A stretch of DNA of 64,000 bases from Phycisphaerae bacterium (GTDB lineage Bacteria; Planctomycetota; Phycisphaerae; UBA1845; Fen-1342): the NCBI GenBank assembly GCA_030428945.1, contig JAUIEC010000005.1, positions 186,001-250,000 on the forward strand, read 5' to 3'. The notes beneath the pieces were generated by a model. The model ran no database searches, had not been told where the DNA came from, and saw only the letters and a list, made by a program, of their open reading frames with translations. Numbering within the stretch: the stretch's first letter is position 1; each line of letters starts with the position of its first letter. The translations under genes were made by a program, and so were the position numbers. Below, in pieces: positions 42,724 through 50,916 of this stretch.

Positions 42724-43599
42724 TTGTCAATCCGTCCCAGGACCTCGGCCCTGTTTACGAGCATGGCCTGCGCGGCCGCTGTGTTCTATCTCGGCGGCGT
42801 GCAGTTGATTCCCGCGGCGCTTCCTCAGGATGAGCAGCGTGGCGGGCCGGTCGTGCTGGTCGAAGCCGTGACCCCGGCCGCCGCGACCGCCGCCCCGCGG
42901 GCCGCCCTGCTCGAGCAGGTCCGCCGCAACCCGGGCTGGCTGGCCGAAGAGGGTCTTCGCCGGTACAGCGAGAATGTCGCGGCGTACACCTGCACGTTCT
43001 GGAAGCAGGAGCGGATCAAGGGCAAGCTCCGCAAGATGGAGAAGATCGCGGTCACCTATGCCGAGGCGCCGCACAGCGTCTTCATGCGATGGCTCTCGGG
43101 CGCCGACCAGGCCAAGCGGGTCCTGTGGCGCGACCACCCGGACTTCGTCAGCGGCCGCGGCGAGAAACTCGCCAAGGTGGAACCGAACGGCGCGATCGTG
43201 CGCCTGCTGGTTTCGGAAGTCGAAATGCCGATCCACGGCAGTCGCGCCAAGAACGCCAGCCGGGCCCCGATCGATCAGTTCGGCTTCCGCAAGGCGCTGG
43301 AACTCTTCCTGGCCGACAACGCCCGCGGGCAGAGCGAGGGCGTGCTCGACCTCCGCTATGAAGGCGAAGGCGAAGTCGACGACCGTGCAACCTTCAAGCT
43401 CGTCCGCTACCTGCCTTACGAAGGCGACGGCGGACGCTGGCCGAACGCCAAGCTGGTCATGCACATCGACCAGGAGTGGCTGCTGCCGACGGCCGTCTAC
43501 GGCTACACCGACCGCGACGGCCGCGAACTGCTCTGCAGCTACGTCTACACCGACATCACCCTGAACCCCGACCTGGACGCCTCGGCGTTTAGGTTTTAG
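42724..43599 (+). CDS. Secreted DUF1571 family protein
   Basis: 291 aa from TTG 42724, chosen because AAAGGAG lies 7 bases upstream and the protein then starts with a signal peptide (MSIRPRTSALFTSMACAAAV). Upstream ATGs at 42610 and 42667 would bury the signal. The DUF1571 core: AAYTCTFWKQERIKGKLRKM, HSVFMRWLSGADQAKRVLWR, PIHGSRAKNASRAPIDQFGF, PTAVYGYTDRDGRELLCSYV. DUF1571 is planctomycete-typical and LolA-like in pattern, so a role at the outer membrane is possible but unproven. Confidence 0.82.
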   Translation: MSIRPRTSALFTSMACAAAVFYLGGVQLIPAALPQDEQRGGPVVLVEAVTPAAATAAPRAALLEQVRRNPGWLAEEGLRRYSENVAAYTCTFWKQERIKGKLRKMEKIAVTYAEAPHSVFMRWLSGADQAKRVLWRDHPDFVSGRGEKLAKVEPNGAIVRLLVSEVEMPIHGSRAKNASRAPIDQFGFRKALELFLADNARGQSEGVLDLRYEGEGEVDDRATFKLVRYLPYEGDGGRWPNAKLVMHIDQEWLLPTAVYGYTDRDGRELLCSYVYTDITLNPDLDASAFRF

Positions 43600-43625
43600 G
43601 GAACCGCCTTCGGCGGGGGAACCAG

Positions 43626-43659
43626 AAAAGAGGGACAGCCACGTGCCTGTCCCCCTTTA
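43626..43659 (+). terminator. Hairpin after the DUF1571 gene
   Basis: AAAGAGGGACAG, loop CCACGTGC, CTGTCCCCCTTT: 11 of 12 bases pair. It lies 27 bases after the DUF1571 stop. Its GGGACAGCCAC core resembles the hairpin at 37627. Confidence 0.6.
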
Positions 43660-43680
43660 TGAGGGAACGGCCTTCGGCCG

Positions 43681-43786
43681 GGGAACAGGGAACGGGGAAC
43701 AGGGAACAGGAAATGCAAAGAGCCCGCGGCCGTCACCCGGCGCCGCGGGCTCTTTCTGTTCCCTGTTCCCTGTTCCCTGTTCCCTT
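43681..43786. terminator. Nested bidirectional hairpin: GGGAACA arrays around a classical stem
   Basis: Outer arms are GGGAACA-type arrays (43681-43711) and TGTTCCC-type arrays (43757-43786). The inner stem is AAAGAGCCCGCGGC with GCCGCGGGCTCTTT (43717-43755). Between convergent DUF1571 and EF-G-like genes it can terminate both strands. Confidence 0.8.
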
Positions 43787-43789
43787 CCC

Positions 43790-45829
43790 CTACTCGTCAT
43801 CATCCGTGGCCGTGTAGCTGGCCACGATCTGTTGCTGGACGTTTCCGGGGACGGGCTCGTAGTGGCTGAGCTCCATCATGTAGCTGCCCTGGCCGGCGGT
43901 GGCGCTCTTCAGTTGCGAACTGTAGTTGGCGACCTCGGCCAGCGGGACCGTCGCGTGGATCACCATCTGGTTGCCCGGCAACTGGTCCTGGCCGACGACC
44001 TGGCCGCGCTTGCCCGAGATGTCGCGCGAGATCTCGCCGACCGAATCGGCCGGGATCGTCACTTCGAGGTTGACCATCGGTTCCAGCAGGACCGGCTTGG
44101 CCTGGGCGATCGCCTTCTTGAAGGCCTGGCGACCGGCGGTCTGGAACGCGACGTCCTTGCTGTCGACCGGGTGCGTCTTGCCGTCGACCAGCGTCACCTT
44201 GACGTCGACGACCGGGAAGCCCGCCACGACGCCGAGTGCCATCTGGGCCCGGATGCCCTTGTCGACGCTCGGCCGGTAGGCCAGGTCGATCGCCCCGCCG
44301 TAGATCTTGTCCTCGAACTCGTAGCCTTCGCCGCGCGGCAGCGGTTCGATGTCGATCACGACCTTGGCGAACTGGCCGGATCCGCCGCTCTGCTTCTTGT
44401 GGGTGTACTCGATGCCCTTGGCCGAACCGGCGATGGTCTCGAGGTACGGGACCTTCGGGGGGTGCGTTTCGATTTCGAGCTTGAAGTAGCGCTTCATCTT
44501 GCTGCGGATCAGGTGCAGGTGCTCGTCGCCCAGGCCGGTCATGACCAGTTCGTGCGTCTGGTCGTCGCGGTGGTATTCGAAGCAGGGGTCCTCGTCGACG
44601 AACCGCCGCAGGACGGTGGTGATCTTGTCGGCATCGCCGCGTGACTTCGGCTCGGCCGCCAGGGCGAACATCGGCTTCGGGAAGCGTGGCAGCGTCAGCT
44701 TGCCTTCGCCCGGCTTGGTCCGCAGGATGTCGCCGATGTGCAGTTCGAGCTTGGCGAAGGCGATGATGTCACCGGCGATCGCCCGTTCCACCTCGATGTG
44801 ATCCGCACCGCGCAGCTTGAACAGGTGCCCGATCCGGTGCGGCTTCTGATCACCGATCGCCATCGTGTCGTCGGCCGTGACCGCGCCGGACAGGATCCGG
44901 GCACAGGTGTAGCGGATGTTGCTCTTCGGGTCCGAGGTGACCTTGAAGACGACCGCCAGGAACTCGCCGTCGGGATCCACCTCGATCGGGTGCTCCTCGT
45001 GCGCGTCGCCTTCGCCGATCTCGAGCGTGTGCGGGTGCGCCTGCCCGGGGTCGGCCATCGTGTCGATGATCCCGTCCAGCAGCTCGGTGACGCCCATGTC
45101 GTGCTTGGCGTCCGTGAAGAACACCGGGATGACGTGCCCGCTGACGACCGCCTGCCCGATCGCCGGGGCCAGCTTGTCGTACGAAATCGTACCGGTCTCC
45201 ATGTAGCCTTCCATCAGACGCTCGTCCGTCTCGACGATCGCGTCGATCAGTTCCGTGTGCTTGCCGGCCACCTCGAAGATGTCCGACTCGCCCGAGGTGT
45301 GTTTCAGCACGTCGGCCACGGCCGTCGCGCCGCCGGCCGGCAGGTTGACCGGATGGCATTCGACCCCGAAGGACTCACGGACGACGTTGAACGTCTCGGC
45401 CAGGTCGATGTTCTCGGCCTGGCAGTGGTTGATCACGATCGCCCGCGCCAGGCCGTACTCGCCGGCCATGCGGAACAGGCGGCGGGCGTTCGCGTGCACG
45501 CCCGAAACGGCCGAGACCACCAGCACGACCGTGTCGGCCGCGATCAGGGCCGCGAAGGCCTGCCCGGCGTAGTCCGGCGTGCCCGGCGTATCGACCAGGT
45601 TGATCAGGGTGTCGTTGTGCTCGAAGTAGGTCACCGAGGACTGCGTGCTGCGCTTCCGCTCGCGCGACTCCTCGTCGTAGTCAAGCACGCTGGTGCCTTC
45701 GTCGACCGAGCCCAGCCGGTTCGTCAGCCCGGCCTTGAACAGCATCGCTTCCGCCAGGGTCGTCTTTCCCGCACCCGCATCGCCGATGAGGGTAACGTTC
45801 CGAATCTCCCTGACGGTTTTGGCAGCCAT
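43790..45829 (-). CDS. EF-G-like translational GTPase with degenerate G4 motif
   Basis: 679 aa from ATG 45829, with GAGGAAC upstream. EF-G domain order: P-loop GDAGAGKTTLAEAMLFKAG (about 14-32), switch-region YDEESRERKRSTQSSVTYFE, DTPGTPDYAGQAFAALIAAD, domain II KVTSDPKSNIRYTCARILSG. Domain IV has PSVDKGIRAQMALGVVAGFP, and domain V has GEISRDISGKRGQVVGQDQ. It belongs to the EF-G-like (EF-G2/FusA paralogue) branch rather than canonical FusA. The guanine-specificity motif NKxD is replaced by NHCQ (INHCQAENIDL), so GTP preference may be altered. Its stop is 3-6 bases from the repeat hairpin. Confidence 0.85.
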   Translation of the reverse strand: MAAKTVREIRNVTLIGDAGAGKTTLAEAMLFKAGLTNRLGSVDEGTSVLDYDEESRERKRSTQSSVTYFEHNDTLINLVDTPGTPDYAGQAFAALIAADTVVLVVSAVSGVHANARRLFRMAGEYGLARAIVINHCQAENIDLAETFNVVRESFGVECHPVNLPAGGATAVADVLKHTSGESDIFEVAGKHTELIDAIVETDERLMEGYMETGTISYDKLAPAIGQAVVSGHVIPVFFTDAKHDMGVTELLDGIIDTMADPGQAHPHTLEIGEGDAHEEHPIEVDPDGEFLAVVFKVTSDPKSNIRYTCARILSGAVTADDTMAIGDQKPHRIGHLFKLRGADHIEVERAIAGDIIAFAKLELHIGDILRTKPGEGKLTLPRFPKPMFALAAEPKSRGDADKITTVLRRFVDEDPCFEYHRDDQTHELVMTGLGDEHLHLIRSKMKRYFKLEIETHPPKVPYLETIAGSAKGIEYTHKKQSGGSGQFAKVVIDIEPLPRGEGYEFEDKIYGGAIDLAYRPSVDKGIRAQMALGVVAGFPVVDVKVTLVDGKTHPVDSKDVAFQTAGRQAFKKAIAQAKPVLLEPMVNLEVTIPADSVGEISRDISGKRGQVVGQDQLPGNQMVIHATVPLAEVANYSSQLKSATAGQGSYMMELSHYEPVPGNVQQQIVASYTATDDDE

Positions 45830-45954
45830 GACTGTTCCTCCGATGATTTGAACTGAATCGCCCCCCGCCGGGCGGCCGGCCGGGCCCCGCAGTCTATCGC
45901 ACCCATCGCCGGAGCAGCAAGCGACCGGGCCCGTCGCATGATTGCGACGGGGGA
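45830..45954. other. Intergenic stretch upstream of the EF-G-like gene
   Basis: Presumed promoter region of the EF-G-like gene. No consensus boxes stand out and no gene was seen. Confidence 0.35.
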
Positions 45955-46208
45955 AAAAGTGGAAACGTGAAGGAGTGAAGGAGGGCGGCCGGGCACGGGA
46001 TTCGCCGTTCACACTTCCGCTGGCCGCGGTCTGGCTTCCGGGGCGAATGACCGGTCGGCCGAATCAGGGCGACAACGCTCGCGGCTGGGTGGGCCCGGAT
46101 GGCAGGCGCCCCCCGCCTGCCACGCGTGCGAGGATGGAAAACCTGAAGGAGTGAAGGAGGGGCGGCTGCGGCGCGGTTCCGGCTCCCTTTCACCCATTCA
46201 GACCCTCA
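45955..46208. repeat. Two GTGAAGGA-type array segments and a complementary arm
   Basis: Purine segments at 45955-45990 and about 46133-46165 (GTGAAGGA, GTGGAAAC, CTGAAGGA units) and a pyrimidine arm at about 46186-46212 (TTTCACCC, ATTCAGACC, CTCACGG, TTCACC). The stop TGA of the M16-like gene (46213-46215) is the TGA of the last GTGAA unit on the minus strand. Between the segments no gene was seen. Confidence 0.65.
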
Positions 46209-46212
46209 CGGT

Positions 46213-47472
46213 TCACCGGCCCCCGGCCAGTTCGACCGGGCCGACCGTGGTGACGCACAGGCGGTCCCGCGGCATGCGGGCCACGTAGGCGGCCACGTCG
46301 TCGACCCGGACGGCGGCGATCCGTTCGATCCGGGCGGCCGAGCCGATCGGGCGTCCGTGGTGGAACAGGTCATCGCTCATCGTCATGGCGCGGGCCCGCG
46401 TCAGGTCGTCCTCGGTCCGGGCATGGGCGAGCAACTGGTTGCGGGCCCGGTCGGTCTCGGCGGCGGTCAGGTCCTCGCCGATCCGCTCCAGTTCACGCAG
46501 CAGCGTCTCGTAGGTCTGCTGGACGCGCTCGGGGGTCGTGCTGGCGGCCATGTGCAGCAGGCCGGCCCCGCGCGGCTGTTCGTGCCAGGCGCCGACCGAG
46601 TACGCCAGGCCCTGCTTCTCGCGGACCTCGCTGAACAGGCGCCCGCTCATCCCGCCGGAGAGGATCGCCAGCAGGACCCGCTCCACCGGGTCGTCGGCCG
46701 AGTCACGGGCCGCCCCCGGCAGGCTGACGGCGACGTGCTCCTGCTTCAGGTCCTTGTGGCGATGCGAACGGCCGGGCTGGTAGTCGAAGTCGGCCGGGTC
46801 GCGCTGATCCTGCGTGGCCGTCCCGAACCCGGCGAAGCCGGCCTCGAGTCGGGCCTCGACCGGCACGCCGGCGAGCGGACCGGCCAGGGCGACCTGCAAC
46901 CGGCCGGCCCGGTAGTGCTGCTTCCAGTGGGCCCGGACCGCGTCGGGCGTGATCCGGTCGAGCGTTTCGAGCGTGCCGGTCGGGTCGCGTCCCAGTCGCG
47001 GGCCGAGCACGAGGCGCTGCATGTCCAGTCGCAGCAGGTCGCCGGGTTCGTCTTCGAGGTGCCGGATCTCCTCGCGGGCCAGTTGCATGCCGACCTCGAT
47101 CGCGTCGTCGCGCAGGGCGGGCTGGGTCAGCAGTTCGGCCACCAGGTCGATCGTTTCGCCGACGTACTCGGGCAGGCACAGGCAGCGGACCAGCATCGAC
47201 TGCCGCCCGGTGACGGTGCCCCACTGGATGCCGTAGCGATCGAACGCGTCGGCCAGGGCGGGTCCGTCGCGGTGCAGCGTTCCGCGCGAGAGCGTCCGTT
47301 CGACCAGTCCGCTCAGGCCGGTCTGTTCGAGCGGGTCGAGCGAGACGCCGCCGAGCATGCGGAAGTACAGGGCGACCGTCTGTCGCGACGGAAGCGGATC
47401 GAGGGCCAGTTCGACGCCGCAGTCGAGTTGGTGGTGCTCGAACATGCTGACGGGTGCGGCCGGGGTCGCCAT
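46213..47472 (-). CDS. M16 peptidase-like protein lacking the zinc motif
   Basis: 419 aa. ATG overlaps the phosphomannomutase stop (ATGA). M16/processing-peptidase organisation: VALYFRMLGGVSLDPLEQTG at the N-terminal domain, LQVALAGPLAGVP mid-way, and the C-terminal half with HRHKDLKQEHVAVSLPGAAR, LAILSGGMSGRLFSEVREKQ, GLAYSVGAWHEQPRGAGLLH. In active enzymes the HxxEH zinc motif sits after GVAHFLEHM; here the same place reads LSGLVERTL, so both histidines are lost (GLVER). It is therefore probably a non-catalytic M16 subunit or chaperone. No active partner is adjacent. Confidence 0.82.
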   Translation of the reverse strand: MATPAAPVSMFEHHQLDCGVELALDPLPSRQTVALYFRMLGGVSLDPLEQTGLSGLVERTLSRGTLHRDGPALADAFDRYGIQWGTVTGRQSMLVRCLCLPEYVGETIDLVAELLTQPALRDDAIEVGMQLAREEIRHLEDEPGDLLRLDMQRLVLGPRLGRDPTGTLETLDRITPDAVRAHWKQHYRAGRLQVALAGPLAGVPVEARLEAGFAGFGTATQDQRDPADFDYQPGRSHRHKDLKQEHVAVSLPGAARDSADDPVERVLLAILSGGMSGRLFSEVREKQGLAYSVGAWHEQPRGAGLLHMAASTTPERVQQTYETLLRELERIGEDLTAAETDRARNQLLAHARTEDDLTRARAMTMSDDLFHHGRPIGSAARIERIAAVRVDDVAAYVARMPRDRLCVTTVGPVELAGGR

Positions 47473-49055
47473 CAGTGCTCCTCGGCCGGTTCGCCGAGCA
47501 GGGGCGTCAGTTCGGCCATCTGCCGGGCGAGCGTCTCGGCGGTGTCGGCTTCCATGTTGAGCCGCAGGAGCGGTTCGGTGTTCGAGGCCCGGACGTTGAA
47601 CCACCAGTCGGGGTACTGGACGGTGACGCCGTCGAGGTGGTCGATCTCGGCATCGGCGTAGCGCTGCTCGATCTGGGCGAAGGTGCCTTCCTTGTCGTCG
47701 TTGACGAAGTTCTGCTCGCCGCTGGCGTGATAGCGCTGCAGCGGCTTGAGCAGTTCCGAGAGTTTCGCGTCGCGCTTGGTCAGCACGTTCAGCACGGCCG
47801 CCAGGGCGATCATGCCCGAGTCGCAGTAGGCGTTGTCGCGGAAGTAGAAGTGCCCGCTCAGTTCGCCGCCGAAGATGCCGTCGCTCTCGGCCATCGCCCG
47901 CTTCATGAAGACGTGACCGACCCGCTGGCGGCGGGGTTTGCCGCCGGCGGCGGTGATCACGTCGGGGACGATCCGGCTGGAGCGCAGGTCGTAGACGATC
48001 GTGCTGCCGGGACTGGCTTCGAGGAAGTCGCCGGCCAGCAGCGCGGTCAGCAGGTCGCACGGGACGATGTCGGTGTTCTCGTCGACCAGCATGCAGCGGT
48101 CGGCATCGCCGTCGAAACAGGCCCCGAGGTCGGCGTCGTGTTCGCGGACGGCGGCCCGCAGTTGTTCCAGGTTGGCCGGCACGAGCGGGTTCGGCGGATG
48201 CACGAAGGTGCCGTCGTGTTCGAAGTTCAGTTCGATCACCTCGAGGTTCTCGACCTTGTCGAACAGGCGCGGGAACCAGCGGCCGGCCATGCCGTTGGAG
48301 GCATCGACGACGAGTTTCAGCGGGCGGATCGGCTTGAGGAAGCCGCGGACGAAGGTGCGGTACTCGCCGGTCAGGTCGCGTGATTCGACCAGGTCGAGCG
48401 AATCGACCTTGTGCCGGGCGATCTTGGTGGCGATCCGCTCGATTTCCTTGAGGCCCGAGTCCGAGCCGATCGGCTTGCCGTTCGGTCCGCAGATCTTGAA
48501 GCCGTTGTAGTTCTCGGGGTTGTGCGAGGCGGTCACCTGGACGCCGCCGCAGCACTTCAGGTGCCGGGTGGCGAAGTAGATCTGCGACGTGTCGATCATC
48601 CCGATGTTGACCACCGGCGTTCCCGTCGCGACCGCGCCCTCGATGAAGGCCTGCGTCAGCATCGGGCTGTGCGTCCGCATGTCGTAGCCGATCACGAGCT
48701 TGTTCATCTCGCCGTCGCTGCGGTCATAGCCGCTCAGGTTCGTCCGCAGGAACTGGGCCGTCGCGTTGCCGATCCGCCAGGCGACTTCCTCGTTGAGCGG
48801 ATCCGGAACGGTCGCCCGCACGTCGTAGGCCTTGAACACCTTCTCGATCATCAGGTTCTCACTCTTCTCCGGCACGTGCGCCTGGGGACGTTCGACCACC
48901 AGTTGGGCCGTATACCCCGCCGCGCCGCGCTCGTCATCGTTGAACTGGCAGCCGGGACACTTCTTGAAGTTCGCCCGCCGGCGCCCCAGGCAGATCGCGT
49001 CGGAAATCCGGATCGATTCCTCGCCCGGGCAGTATCGTTCGTACTCGCCAGCCAT
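47472..49055 (-). CDS. Phosphomannomutase/phosphoglucomutase with N-terminal Cys module
   Basis: 527 aa. Alpha-D-phosphohexomutase core from about residue 69 (MIEKVFKAYDVRATVPDPLN): VQVTASHNPENYNGFKICGP with the phosphoserine, ACFDGDADRCMLVDENTD for the metal site, GGELSGHFYFRDNAYCDSGM for sugar recognition, and WWFNVRASNTEPLLRLNMEA for phosphate binding. It supplies mannose or glucose 1-phosphate for surface polysaccharides. The first 68 residues are an extension with four cysteines (C9, C22, C33, C36; KKCPGCQF) that looks like a small zinc-binding module. It is co-transcribed with the M16-like gene. Confidence 0.9.
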   Translation of the reverse strand: MAGEYERYCPGEESIRISDAICLGRRRANFKKCPGCQFNDDERGAAGYTAQLVVERPQAHVPEKSENLMIEKVFKAYDVRATVPDPLNEEVAWRIGNATAQFLRTNLSGYDRSDGEMNKLVIGYDMRTHSPMLTQAFIEGAVATGTPVVNIGMIDTSQIYFATRHLKCCGGVQVTASHNPENYNGFKICGPNGKPIGSDSGLKEIERIATKIARHKVDSLDLVESRDLTGEYRTFVRGFLKPIRPLKLVVDASNGMAGRWFPRLFDKVENLEVIELNFEHDGTFVHPPNPLVPANLEQLRAAVREHDADLGACFDGDADRCMLVDENTDIVPCDLLTALLAGDFLEASPGSTIVYDLRSSRIVPDVITAAGGKPRRQRVGHVFMKRAMAESDGIFGGELSGHFYFRDNAYCDSGMIALAAVLNVLTKRDAKLSELLKPLQRYHASGEQNFVNDDKEGTFAQIEQRYADAEIDHLDGVTVQYPDWWFNVRASNTEPLLRLNMEADTAETLARQMAELTPLLGEPAEEH

Positions 49056-49133
49056 CGCGGGACGGTCTCCTGATCCCGCGGCGATGCTAGCCGAGCCTCG
49101 CGCGATCGGCTACCCTGCCCGCGGAAGATCGAC

Positions 49134-50213
49134 ATGAGCCGCAGCCTCGGACTGGCCATTCCACTCTGGTTTCTGCACGATTCCACCGACCCGCTCGAAC
49201 GGGCCCTCGGGGAAGTCGGCCCCCAGCACGTCACCGCCACCGTCGTCGCCGGACCGCAGACCACCATCCGACTCCGCGGACCCGCGCCCCACGTGATCAC
49301 CCTTCGCGGCGGATGGCAGTACCCGCCCGACAACGCCGCCTACACCGATGCCGGGCTGAAACCGCCCCGCGAGGCCGCCCTCGGAAAACGAAACCTGCTC
49401 GCCCGCCTGCGCGACCTGCTCGGCCGCTACGACATCCCGCTGGTCGCCCGCCTGCACCCGACCGTCGCCGGACTCGCCGAAGCCCACCCGCACCTGGCCG
49501 GCAAGACCGCCTGGGGCGAGGCCCTCCCCGGACGACCGGCCTGCCCCGCCCACCCCGAGACCCGGGCCCTGCTGCTCGACCTGGTCGGCGAACTCCGGCA
49601 GTACGAGATCGCCGGGCTGCAACTCGGACACTGGCTGATCGATCCACCGCTTCCGCCCGCCGGCGCCCTGGCCGCCAACGCCCCGGCCCGCGAACTGCTC
49701 GGCCTGTGCTTCTGCCCCGCGTGCCAGCAGATCGCCCGCTCGGCCGGGGCCGACCCCGACGCCGCCGTCGAGGTCGCCCGCAGCGCACTCGCCCGGACCG
49801 CCGTCGAAACCGTCAGCGTCCCCGCCGACGGACCGCTGGCCGACTACCGCAGCGCCCGCCGGGCCGAAGCCCGCACGTGGCTGCAGGTCCTCCGCCAGCG
49901 GACCGGCGACCTCGGCCTGCACCTGCTGCTCGACCCCGGGCAAAACGCCCCCGCCAGCGAGATCCCCCTGCAGTTGAATCTCGCCGGCGCCCCGGCCCCG
50001 CTCGACACCGCCACCTGGTTCCACGACGCCGGCGCCGTCAGCCTGCCGATCCTGCGGCCGCACATTCCGCAGCCCGACGCCCTGGTCCGCATCACGCTGC
50101 AACTGCTGCAGCACGGCGTGCACCGGATCGACTTCGACGGCCTCGCCGCCGACCCCGCCCCGGCCACGACCACCAGCGTCCGGCAGGCCATTCGCTACGC
50201 GCAGCGAACCTAG
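49134..50213 (+). CDS. Unknown protein with CFCPAC motif
   Basis: 359 aa, not recognised. Phrases such as HVITLRGGWQYPPDNAAYTD, IPLVARLHPTVAGLA, LLLDLVGELRQYEIAGLQLG, LGLCFCPACQQIARSAGADP and HRIDFDGLAADPAP suggest a beta/alpha-barrel-like protein, with alternate strands (LHLLLDPG, IPLQLNLAG, VSLPILRPH) ending in polar residues. CFCPAC may bind metal. No signal peptide or membrane segment. It is the first of five plus-strand genes; the next starts 91 bases on. A glycoside-hydrolase-like barrel is one possibility, weakly held. Confidence 0.6.
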   Translation: MSRSLGLAIPLWFLHDSTDPLERALGEVGPQHVTATVVAGPQTTIRLRGPAPHVITLRGGWQYPPDNAAYTDAGLKPPREAALGKRNLLARLRDLLGRYDIPLVARLHPTVAGLAEAHPHLAGKTAWGEALPGRPACPAHPETRALLLDLVGELRQYEIAGLQLGHWLIDPPLPPAGALAANAPARELLGLCFCPACQQIARSAGADPDAAVEVARSALARTAVETVSVPADGPLADYRSARRAEARTWLQVLRQRTGDLGLHLLLDPGQNAPASEIPLQLNLAGAPAPLDTATWFHDAGAVSLPILRPHIPQPDALVRITLQLLQHGVHRIDFDGLAADPAPATTTSVRQAIRYAQRT

Positions 50214-50304
50214 CGGGTTGCGTGGTGGTTCGCCGGGCCTCGGGAACGCGGGCCCGGCGCTGCACAATCGCCGCGCGGCGCCCTTTCGGCTAGCATTCGC
50301 TTCC

Positions 50305-50916
50305 ATGTGCATTCGAACCCTGTCTGCCCTGCTGGCCGCGACCGTGCTGCTGGGGATGGCCGCCGGCTGTGACCGCAAGGACGAGCCCGCGGAGACACCC
50401 GCCGACCTGGCCGAACTGGCCCAGGACACGCCCCCGCTGCCGCACTACGACATCCCGGCCCCGCTTCAGCAGAAGTACCCGGAGGTCGTCGGCTTCCTCC
50501 GCCGATTTCTCGAGACCTGCCTGGCCAACGACTACAACGGCTACCGCGCGATGGTCAGCCACCGTTTCGAACCCGAAACGCGCGACCGCTTCGAGACCAT
50601 GTACCAGGCGATCCGCTCGGTCAGCATCGAGAGCATCGAACCGCTCAAGCTCGGGGCCCTGCCCGAACCGACCTATCGCGTCGTCAGCGAAATCCACCTG
50701 GACCCCGAACACCCCGTCGGTCAGCGACACGCCGATCGCAAGATCGCCATCCTCGTCTTCCCCGAAGGCGACCCGCAGTCCGGATCGCCCTGGCGCATGG
50801 TCCAGGCGCCGCCCCGACTGCAACCCGCCCTGAAAAGCAAGCAGCCGACCACCACCGCGCCGACCAGCCAGCCCCGCAAACCGGATTACCCATGGGACGC
50901 CAGCGGCGACGACTGA
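50305..50916 (+). CDS. Predicted lipoprotein, unknown function
   Basis: 203 aa from ATG 50305. MCIRTLSALLAATVLLGMAA followed by GC is a lipoprotein signal with the lipid-modified Cys at 22. The mature part begins acidic and Pro-rich, then VVGFLRRFLETCLANDYNGY and RAMVSHRFEPETRDRFE, a helical-plus-sheet domain of NTF2-like size (not proven), and a disordered TTTAPTSQPRKPDYP tail. It overlaps the next gene by 25 bases, so the two are coupled. Confidence 0.7.
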   Translation: MCIRTLSALLAATVLLGMAAGCDRKDEPAETPADLAELAQDTPPLPHYDIPAPLQQKYPEVVGFLRRFLETCLANDYNGYRAMVSHRFEPETRDRFETMYQAIRSVSIESIEPLKLGALPEPTYRVVSEIHLDPEHPVGQRHADRKIAILVFPEGDPQSGSPWRMVQAPPRLQPALKSKQPTTTAPTSQPRKPDYPWDASGDD

